DNA of 5,879 nucleotides from NCBI GenBank assembly GCA_003152255.1, contig PLZT01000562.1, forward strand, positions 1-5,879. Direction: 5' to 3'. Within the stretch, counting starts at the first letter, position 1. Each line of letters opens with the position of its first letter. The DNA comes from Methylocystaceae bacterium. Lineage in GTDB: Bacteria; Pseudomonadota; Alphaproteobacteria; Rhizobiales; Beijerinckiaceae. The notes beneath the pieces are model-generated. The model had not been told where the DNA came from. It saw nothing but the letters and a program-made list of their open reading frames with translations, and searched no databases. This document shows, in pieces, positions 1 to 5,130 of the stretch. The translations under genes were made by a program, and so were the position numbers.

Positions 1-11
1 ACAAGTGGGAG

Positions 12-33
12 AAGGGAGCGCCCTTGTTTTTTT
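12..33 (+). terminator. Probable rho-independent terminator of an upstream gene outside the window
   Basis: Seen directly: a 5-bp stem AAGGG (12-16) / CCCTT (21-25) closes on a 4-base loop AGCG, and a run of seven T (27-33) follows after one G. This is the standard shape of an intrinsic terminator read on the + strand. The stem is short, so strength is uncertain. It would end a + strand gene lying left of the window and would separate it from the methyltransferase gene that starts at 157. Confidence 0.5.
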
Positions 34-64
34 CTTCGCTGAAATTAATCAATCGGCGGCCCTT

Positions 65-117
65 CCTTCTCCCGCCCGCGGGAGAAGGCAGCCCCACGAA
101 GTGGGGTCGGATGAGGG
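65..117. repeat. Double-hairpin palindromic intergenic repeat (Rhizobiales-type)
   Basis: Two perfect palindromes stand side by side. The first has 10-bp arms, CCTTCTCCCG (65-74) and CGGGAGAAGG (79-88), around a 4-base loop. The second has 6-bp arms, CCCCAC (92-97) and GTGGGG (101-106), around a GAA loop. The segment TCGGATGAGGG (107-117) follows. From memory, elements that begin CCTTCTCCC, end GGATGAGGG and carry a variable inner hairpin are dispersed in many copies between genes in Rhizobiales genomes. Only one copy is in this window, so the repeat status rests on recognition. An imperfect third pairing, GAGGG (113-117) with CCCTC (150-154) plus CCGGG (121-125) with CCCGG (139-143), could extend the structure to the start codon of the next gene. 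If transcribed, it would form a structured leader for that gene. Confidence 0.6.
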
Positions 118-156
118 GCGCCGGGCGCGAACGACAAACCCGGGCGACGCCCTCCA

Positions 157-1050
157 ATGACCGGCGCCGGCACCGACCACACCAAGCCCAAGCTCGAAGG
201 CGGGCCGGCGATCATTCTGGTGCGCCCGCAGCTCGCGGTTAACATCGGCATGTGCGCGCGGGCGATGGCCAATTTCGGCCTTTCCGATCTGCGTCTCGTC
301 GCGCCGCGCGAGGGCTGGCCGCGCACCGGCGCATATCGCAAGGGTGCCTACGCGGCCGCCGCCGGGGCCGTGCATCTTCTGGAAAGCGCCAGGGTTTTTC
401 CCGATGTCGCCTCCGCGATCGTCGATCTGTCCTTCGTCCACGCCGCCACGGCGCGCGGGCGCGGCCAGATGAAGCCCGTGCATATCCCCGCCCAAGCCAT
501 GCCGCTCGCCGCCCAGGCGATCGCCGCCGGCGAGCGTCGCGGCGTGATGTTCGGCCCCGAGCGCACCGGGCTCGACAACGACGACGTGGCGCTCGCCGAC
601 GCCATACTGACCTTTCCGGTCAATCCCGCCTACGCCTCGCTCAATCTCGCGCAGGCGGTGCTGCTGACCGGCTATGAGTGGTTTCGCGCCGCTCACGGCG
701 ATGTCCTGCCCTTCGACACCAGCGAGCGCTCGCCGCCCGCCACGCGCGAAATGACGGCGGCTTTTTTCGACTTTCTGGAGGAACAGCTCGACGCGCGGCA
801 GTTCTTCCGGCCCATCACCAAGAAACCCGTGATGGCGCGCAATCTGCGCAATATGTTCCACCGCATGAGCCTGACCGAACAGGATGTCCGCACGCTCTGG
901 GGCGTCGTGGTGCGCCTCGTCGAAGGCCCGCGCCGCGAACCCAACGCGAGACGACGCAAGAAGCTGGAGGAGTCAGAGGCGCGCGAGGCGGCGGCGAAGG
1001 CCGAGGCGCGGCGGGTTCCCAAGGGCGAGCCGCCCGAGGCGCCGGAGTGA
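157..1050 (+). CDS. trmJ: TrmJ-like tRNA (cytidine/uridine-32) 2'-O-methyltransferase, SPOUT/TrmH family
   Basis: The 297-residue product is predicted to methylate the ribose 2'-OH of nucleotide 32 in the tRNA anticodon loop, using S-adenosylmethionine, as a cytoplasmic knotted SPOUT-fold dimer. Visible family motifs are LVRPQLAVNIGMCARAM near residues 21-37 (Arg23, Asn29 and Arg35 are conserved-type positions), FGPERTGL at 132-139, and NPAYASLNLAQAV at 156-168, the last two forming the trefoil-knot cofactor site. The central and C-terminal helical part (about 170-265) matches the TrmJ type in length. Residues 265-297 are a highly charged Lys/Arg/Glu/Ala tail beyond the usual family length of about 250. 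ATG 157 is the only usable start: the frame is closed by TGA at 112-114 and has no start codon between. No Shine-Dalgarno sequence precedes it (CCTCC sits there instead). Family assignment is strong; exact tRNA target (TrmJ versus another TrmH-type enzyme) is inferred. Confidence 0.9.
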   Translation: MTGAGTDHTKPKLEGGPAIILVRPQLAVNIGMCARAMANFGLSDLRLVAPREGWPRTGAYRKGAYAAAAGAVHLLESARVFPDVASAIVDLSFVHAATARGRGQMKPVHIPAQAMPLAAQAIAAGERRGVMFGPERTGLDNDDVALADAILTFPVNPAYASLNLAQAVLLTGYEWFRAAHGDVLPFDTSERSPPATREMTAAFFDFLEEQLDARQFFRPITKKPVMARNLRNMFHRMSLTEQDVRTLWGVVVRLVEGPRREPNARRRKKLEESEAREAAAKAEARRVPKGEPPEAPE

Positions 1051-1066
1051 GTTGGAGCCACCCGCG

Positions 1067-1489
1067 TTAAGGGGTGACGACGATCACGGAGACTCCGACA
1101 GCTCTGCTTGCCCGTATCAGATCATTGTCCAGGGTGGCGAGAGACAGATTGCGTCTCGACGCGAGTTCCAAATACGCAGCGTCATAAGAGGTCAGCCGGT
1201 AGGCGACGGCGAGGCGATGCACATCGGTGAATACGCGCTCGGCGCTCTCGTCGTCCGCGACAATATTCAGCGATTTGAGTTCGACCAGAAATTCGTCGGC
1301 TTTCGACGCCGCGAGCGTTCCCCTATTCTGCGCGCGAGCGAGAACGGCGCTGGCCTCGTAAAACCATAAAACCGGAACAATGGCGTTATCGCCGGCCGCG
1401 AGCTTTTGCAGAATTGCATCGGCGTATCGGTGCTCCGCGCTCTCGAAACACCACCGCATGGCGACGGAATTATCGAGTACGAAAGTCAC
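1067..1489 (-). CDS. vapC: VapC-like PIN-domain ribonuclease toxin of a type II toxin-antitoxin pair
   Basis: The 140-residue protein is a complete PIN domain of typical VapC length. VapC toxins are Mg-dependent endoribonucleases that usually cut tRNA or rRNA and are held inactive by the partner antitoxin. All expected acidic active-site positions are present: Asp6 in VLDNSVAMRW, Glu45 in FYEASAVL, Asp103 in TSYDAAYLELA, and Asp121/Asp123 in LATLDNDLI. The toxin is therefore probably catalytically intact. It starts with GTG (1489-1487), which overlaps the antitoxin stop as GTGA, so translation is probably coupled and toxin output kept below antitoxin. The stop lies 16 bp from the stop of the convergent methyltransferase gene, with no terminator seen between. 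G+C looks lower than in the flanking genes (33 of 60 bases at 1141-1200), which suggests acquisition by transfer. The RNA target cannot be read from sequence. Confidence 0.85.
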   Translation of the reverse strand: MTFVLDNSVAMRWCFESAEHRYADAILQKLAAGDNAIVPVLWFYEASAVLARAQNRGTLAASKADEFLVELKSLNIVADDESAERVFTDVHRLAVAYRLTSYDAAYLELASRRNLSLATLDNDLIRASRAVGVSVIVVTP

Positions 1490-1734
1490 GCTCGCCCAAA
1501 ATCGATTAGGTCTTCGATCGTTTCGCCTTCAGGCGGCAAATTGCCTTTACGCAGCTCCAAAATCCGGGCGGCGGCGTCCGCCGGCGTATGTTTTTCGTGC
1601 GCGGGCTGATGCTGCGCGAGGCGGCTTTCCCAAAGCGCGATCGCCTCCTGCACCAGTTCGCCAGGACTGCGCCCCAAGCGCGCGGCGAGTTCGGCGAGAT
1701 GGGCTTCCTGTTTGGGTGGGAGGCGAATTTCCAT
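1486..1734 (-). CDS. Ribbon-helix-helix antitoxin partner of the PIN toxin
   Basis: The 82-residue protein is upstream of and overlaps the PIN toxin gene. Residues 1-40 fit a ribbon-helix-helix DNA-binding domain: a short N-terminal strand (MEIRLPPKQ), then helix AHLAELAARLG, a turn RSP, and helix GELVQEAIALWESRL. The C-terminal part (about 48-82, with ARILELRKG and ending IEDLIDFGRA) is the likely toxin-wrapping segment, as in other RHH antitoxins. Its role is to neutralise the toxin and, with it, to repress its own promoter. It is not an AbrB-type VapB; the fold is of the CopG/ParD kind, which also pairs with PIN toxins, so I leave the symbol empty. ATG 1734 is preceded only by a weak purine match (AGG), and the transcript may be leaderless. 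The inverted repeat 27 bp upstream of the start is its most plausible operator. Confidence 0.8.
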   Translation of the reverse strand: MEIRLPPKQEAHLAELAARLGRSPGELVQEAIALWESRLAQHQPAHEKHTPADAAARILELRKGNLPPEGETIEDLIDFGRA

Positions 1735-1740
1735 AAGCCA

Positions 1741-1768
1741 AGCCTAGTGTTGGGACAAAAGGAGTCAA
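1741..1768 (-). promoter_or_regulatory. Candidate promoter of the toxin-antitoxin operon
   Basis: Reading the minus strand, a -35-like TTGACT (1768-1763) is followed after 16 bp by TAGGCT (1746-1741), a 3-of-6 match to the -10 consensus. A start 6-7 bases further would fall at 1735-1734, on or next to the A of the antitoxin ATG, which would give a leaderless mRNA. The -35 match is good and the -10 is weak, so the exact position is tentative. Confidence 0.35.
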
Positions 1769-1796
1769 GAGAAACGACGATCCCTCCCTTGACTCC
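1761..1796. repeat. Perfect 9-bp inverted repeat between the divergent genes, candidate operator
   Basis: Seen directly: GGAGTCAAG (1761-1769) and CTTGACTCC (1788-1796) are exact reverse complements separated by 18 bp. Both arms contain TTGACT read outward, so each arm carries the -35-like hexamer of one of the two divergent genes. RHH antitoxins bind short inverted repeats in their own promoter region, which makes this the natural candidate site for the antitoxin-toxin complex (inference). With its 18-bp spacer it is not a terminator shape, and no T-run follows either arm. Confidence 0.55.
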
Positions 1797-1816
1797 GCCC
1801 CCAAAACACGAACAAT
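1789..1816 (+). promoter_or_regulatory. Candidate dnaE2 promoter
   Basis: TTGACT (1789-1794, 5 of 6 to TTGACA) is followed after 16 bp by AACAAT (1811-1816, 4 of 6 to TATAAT). Transcription would begin near 1823-1824 and leave a leader of about 32 bases before the GTG start at 1856. The -10 is inside the LexA-type operator at 1810-1824, and the -35 lies in one arm of the inverted repeat at 1761-1796. Confidence 0.5.
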
Positions 1817-1824
1817 ACAGGAAC
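1810..1824 (+). promoter_or_regulatory. LexA operator (SOS box), GAAC-N7-GAAC
   Basis: The direct repeat GAAC (1810-1813) - 7 bases - GAAC (1821-1824) is a perfect match to the alphaproteobacterial LexA box (GTTC-N7-GTTC on the other strand). It overlaps the predicted -10 of dnaE2 and ends at the predicted transcription start, where bound LexA would block RNA polymerase. Known alphaproteobacterial dnaE2 loci are LexA-controlled, so position and gene identity support each other. After DNA damage, RecA-driven LexA cleavage should open the promoter. Confidence 0.82.
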
Positions 1825-1855
1825 ATCGTTCGCGTTACAGCAGTCGAAGCCGCCC

Positions 1856-4800
1856 GTGATCATCCCCCTGCCCCGCTATGCCGAACTCGCCACGACGACC
1901 AATTTCTCGTTCCTGCGCGGCGCTTCGCACCCCGAGGAGCTGGTCGCGAAGGCGCTGGAGCTGGGGCATTGCGGCATTGGTCTCGCCGACCGCAATTCCG
2001 TGGCCGGCGTCGTGCGCGCCTTCTCCTTTTTGCGGGCGCATAAGGTTTCGGACCAGGACTTCCGGCTGGCGGTCGGCGCGCGGCTGGTCTTTGCCGACAA
2101 GACCCCGGAAATGCTGTGCTATCCGCGCGACCGCGCCGCCTATGGCCGGCTGTGCCTGATGCTGACGCGCGGCAATATGCGCGCGCCAAAGGGCGATTGC
2201 GCGCTGGTTCTGGACGATCTCCTCGAGTTCGGCGAAGGCCAGCAGCTTGTCGCGCTGGGCGAGGCCGCGCCCCCCGCCCCGCTGCGCGCGGCGTTCGAGG
2301 GCAGGCTGTGGCTCGCCGCGGCCGCGCTCCTTGACGCCAATATGCGCGAAAAAATGCGGCGACGCATCGCGCAGGCGCGCAAATACGGCCTGCCGCTCGT
2401 CGCCGTCAACGACGTGCATTATCACGTCGCGGAACGCCGCCCGCTCGCCGACGCACTCGCCTGCATCAGGGAAGGCGTCACGCTGGAGGACGCGGGTTTT
2501 CTGCTCTCCGCCAACGCCGAGCGCCACCTCAAAAGCGCCGGCGAAATGTGCCGGCTCTTCGCCGAGGCGCCGGAGGCCGTGGACGAAAGCGCGCGCTTCA
2601 TCGAACGCCTCGACTTTCGGCTTTCCGATCTTGCATATGATTACCCCAGCGAATTGCGCGAGGGTTTTGCTAGCGAACAGGAAGCCTTGGTGGCTTTTAC
2701 ACACGAGGGCGCGAAGGACCGCTATCCGCGCGGCGTGCCGAAGAATGTGGAGGCGCAGCTCGCGCATGAATTAAAACTCATCGGCGAATTGAATTACGCC
2801 GCCTATTTCCTCACCGTCCACGACATCGTGCGCTTCGCCCGCGAACAGGGGATTCTCGCGCAAGGGCGCGGCTCGGCGGCCAATAGCGCGGTGTGCTTTT
2901 GCCTTGGCGTCACCGAGGTCGATCCGACCAAGCACGATCTTCTGTTCGAGCGTTTCGTCTCGGCCGCGCGCAATGAGCCGCCCGATATAGACGTGGATTT
3001 CGAGCATGAGCGGCGCGAGGAGGTGATCCAATATATCTACAAGCGCTTCGGCCGTGATCGCGCGGGTCTCGCCGCCGCCGTCGTCACCTATCGCGCGCGC
3101 TCGGCGATGCGCGAGATTGGCAAGGCGTTCGGCCTCTCCAACGATTTTTTGGCGCGCCATTCGCGCATGGCCGGCGGCGGCGCCGACAGGGAGCAGCGCC
3201 GCGCCGATCTGGCGCGCGCGGGCTACGATCTCGACGAGCCGCGCCTCGCGGCGGCGCTCGCCCTGGCGCAGGAACTCGCCGGTTTTCCGCGCCATCTGAC
3301 GCAGCATTCCGGCGGATTCGTCATAACCCGCGCGCGGCTGGACGAAGTTGTCCCGGTGGCTCCCGCCGCGATGGACGGCCGCACCACGATCATGTGGGAC
3401 AAGGACGATCTCGACGCGCTCGGCATATTGAAGATCGACGTGCTGGCGCTCGGCATGCTCACCTGTCTGCGCAAGGGGCTGAGCCTCCTGGCGGCGCATT
3501 ATGGCGTCCGCCATCGCCTCTCGAGCATTCCGGCGGAAGATTCGCGCGTTTATGCGATGGTCTCGCGCGCCGACACGGTCGGCGTGTTCCAAATCGAAAG
3601 CCGCGCGCAAATGTCGATGCTGCCGCGACTGAAGCCGCGATGTTTCTACGATCTCGTCATCGAGGTGGCGATCGTGCGGCCCGGCCCCATTCAGGGCGAT
3701 ATGGTTCACCCCTATCTGCGCCGCCGCATGAACAAGGAGAAGGTCGACTATCCCTCGAAGGAGCTGGAAGACGTCCTCGGCAAGACGCTCGGCGTGCCGC
3801 TGTTTCAGGAGCAGGCGATGAAAATCGCCATTGTCGCGGCGGGTTTTTCTCCCGCCGAGGCCGATCAATTGCGCCGCGCCATGGCGACGTTCAAACGCGC
3901 CGGACTCGTCGGCGGATTTCGCGACAAGATGATTTCCGGCATGGTTTCGCGCGGCTATGAGCGCGACTTCGCCGAACGCTGCTTCAAGCAGATCGAGGGC
4001 TTTGGCTCCTATGGCTTTCCCGAAAGCCACGCGGCCTCCTTCGCGCTGCTGGTCTACGCCTCCGCGTGGCTGAAATGCCGCTACCCCGACGTTTTCGCCT
4101 GCGCGCTGCTGAACTCCCAGCCAATGGGCTTTTACGCGCCCGCGCAGATTTTGCGCGACGCGCGCGAACATGGAATCGAGGCGCGCGAGGTCGACGTGAA
4201 CGCCTCCCAATGGGATTGCACGCTGGAGCCGGCGGGGGAGTCCGGGCCCGTGCATCCACGCCACGCCGAAATGGCCGAGGATATTTTGGGTCGCCGCGCG
4301 CTGCGGCTGGGCTTTCGCCAGGTCCACGGCGTGGCCGAGGACGATATGCGCCTGCTGGCGGCGCGGCGCGGCTCCGGATACGACTCCGTGCGCGATTTAT
4401 GGCTGCGCACCGGCCTGTCGCCCGCCGTGCTGGAAAAGCTGGCGCAGGCCGACGCCTTCGCCAGCCTTGGCCTCACGCGCCGCGAGGCGCTGTGGGCGGC
4501 CACGGGACTTAACCGCGCCGGCGACAAGGACAACCTGCCGCTGCTGCGCGCCCTCGCCTTCGCGCCGCCGGAGCCGGACGCCAGACTGCCGCCAATGCCG
4601 CCGGGCGAAGAGGTGATCGAGGATTATCGCGCGCTGTCGCTGTCGCTCAAGGGCCATCCCGTCGGTTTTTTGCGCGCGGGGCTGGCGGCGAAGGGAATCT
4701 TGCCCTGCGCGGAACTCGCGCGCTCGCGCGGCGTGCTACCTTCGCGCGTCGTCGTGGCCGGGCTGGTGCTGATGCGCCAGCGTCCCGCCACGGCGAAGGG

Positions 4801-5041
4801 CGTCATCTTCATGACCATCGAGGACGAGACCGGCGCCGCCAATATCATCGTCTGGCCCAAGATTTTCGAGAAGCAGCGCGCGGAAGTGCTCGGCGCGAGG
4901 CTTGTCGCCATTGCCGGAGAGGCGCAGGTGGAATCGGGCGTCGTTCATCTCATCGCCCGCAAGGTCGAGGATATTTCCGCCGATCTGCGCAAGATCGAAA
5001 GGGCGAGCGCGGCGACGCCGAGGGCGAGGAATTTTCATTGA
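1856..5041 (+). CDS. dnaE2: Error-prone DNA polymerase DnaE2 (ImuC), C-family translesion polymerase
   Basis: This 1061-residue C-family DNA polymerase performs damage-induced mutagenic translesion synthesis, normally with ImuA and ImuB. The N-terminal PHP domain carries the DnaE2 signature TTNFSFLRGASHPEELV (13-29); by eye, Ala12 and Thr14 stand where active PHP domains have the HxH metal ligands. GLADRNSVAG and NDVHYH (185-190) follow. The palm has GRGSAANS (337-344), the acidic PDIDVDF motif (Asp377/379/381) and KIDVLALGML (Asp528), giving a full catalytic aspartate set. Fingers motifs include FQIESRAQM (578-586), RPGPIQGD (608-615), PLFQEQAMKIA (648-658) and GSYGFPESHAASFA (717-730). A helix-hairpin-helix region starts near 814, an OB fold spans about 963-1041, and the end ARNFH resembles the usual DnaE2 terminus. 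GTG 1856 is the only sensible start; GAAG (1846-1849) is a weak ribosome site. No frameshift is seen, and imuA/imuB are not adjacent. DnaE1 is rejected on length and signature motifs. Confidence 0.95.
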   Translation: MIIPLPRYAELATTTNFSFLRGASHPEELVAKALELGHCGIGLADRNSVAGVVRAFSFLRAHKVSDQDFRLAVGARLVFADKTPEMLCYPRDRAAYGRLCLMLTRGNMRAPKGDCALVLDDLLEFGEGQQLVALGEAAPPAPLRAAFEGRLWLAAAALLDANMREKMRRRIAQARKYGLPLVAVNDVHYHVAERRPLADALACIREGVTLEDAGFLLSANAERHLKSAGEMCRLFAEAPEAVDESARFIERLDFRLSDLAYDYPSELREGFASEQEALVAFTHEGAKDRYPRGVPKNVEAQLAHELKLIGELNYAAYFLTVHDIVRFAREQGILAQGRGSAANSAVCFCLGVTEVDPTKHDLLFERFVSAARNEPPDIDVDFEHERREEVIQYIYKRFGRDRAGLAAAVVTYRARSAMREIGKAFGLSNDFLARHSRMAGGGADREQRRADLARAGYDLDEPRLAAALALAQELAGFPRHLTQHSGGFVITRARLDEVVPVAPAAMDGRTTIMWDKDDLDALGILKIDVLALGMLTCLRKGLSLLAAHYGVRHRLSSIPAEDSRVYAMVSRADTVGVFQIESRAQMSMLPRLKPRCFYDLVIEVAIVRPGPIQGDMVHPYLRRRMNKEKVDYPSKELEDVLGKTLGVPLFQEQAMKIAIVAAGFSPAEADQLRRAMATFKRAGLVGGFRDKMISGMVSRGYERDFAERCFKQIEGFGSYGFPESHAASFALLVYASAWLKCRYPDVFACALLNSQPMGFYAPAQILRDAREHGIEAREVDVNASQWDCTLEPAGESGPVHPRHAEMAEDILGRRALRLGFRQVHGVAEDDMRLLAARRGSGYDSVRDLWLRTGLSPAVLEKLAQADAFASLGLTRREALWAATGLNRAGDKDNLPLLRALAFAPPEPDARLPPMPPGEEVIEDYRALSLSLKGHPVGFLRAGLAAKGILPCAELARSRGVLPSRVVVAGLVLMRQRPATAKGVIFMTIEDETGAANIIVWPKIFEKQRAEVLGARLVAIAGEAQVESGVVHLIARKVEDISADLRKIERASAATPRARNFH

Positions 5042-5099
5042 GCAAGGGGCTGGAGCGGCAACGCGGCGCGAAAGAAATCGCTTTACGCCCAGAGGGCGC

Positions 5100-5125
5100 T
5101 ATAAACTCGCCGGACCGATCGAGAG
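5100..5125 (+). promoter_or_regulatory. Possible -10 element and ribosome binding site of the MBL-fold gene
   Basis: The 89-bp gap after dnaE2 (5042-5130) contains TATAAA (5100-5105), a 5-of-6 match to the -10 consensus, and GAGAG (5121-5125), a fair Shine-Dalgarno match 5 bases before ATG 5131. No convincing -35 lies at 16-18 bp: the nearest candidate, TTTACG (5082-5087), is only 12 bp away. The ribosome site is more credible than the promoter. The gene could instead be read through from dnaE2, since no terminator separates them. Confidence 0.35.
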
Positions 5126-5130
5126 CCAAA

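Noticed and set aside
24..51. TTGTTT - 16 bp - TAATCA as a trmJ promoter
   Set aside because: Both hexamers are weak and the first overlaps the T-run of the terminator; not enough to call.
49..861. 270-codon minus-strand open frame opposite trmJ
   Set aside because: It runs through the palindromic repeat and opposite all TrmJ motifs, with low-complexity composition.
1051..1066. Shared bidirectional terminator between trmJ and the toxin gene
   Set aside because: The 16-bp gap contains no hairpin or T-run.
1821..1831. GAAC-ATC-GTTC as a second, Bacillus-type LexA site
   Set aside because: The spacing is 3 rather than the 4 bases of that consensus, and the type does not fit an alphaproteobacterium. 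The upstream direct repeat is the better call.
1835..2767. 310-codon minus-strand open frame opposite the 5' part of dnaE2
   Set aside because: Same character as above; it also covers the dnaE2 promoter region and shows no protein motifs.
2771..4327. 518-codon open frame on the minus strand, antisense to dnaE2
   Set aside because: It lies wholly opposite the conserved polymerase core. Its translation is rich in Arg, Ala, Gly and His with no recognisable domain, as expected for an antisense frame of a GC-rich gene.
5086..5098. Short hairpin CGCCC-AGA-GGGCG after dnaE2 as a terminator
   Set aside because: The stem is 5 bp and no T-run follows; the next bases are CTATAAACTC.
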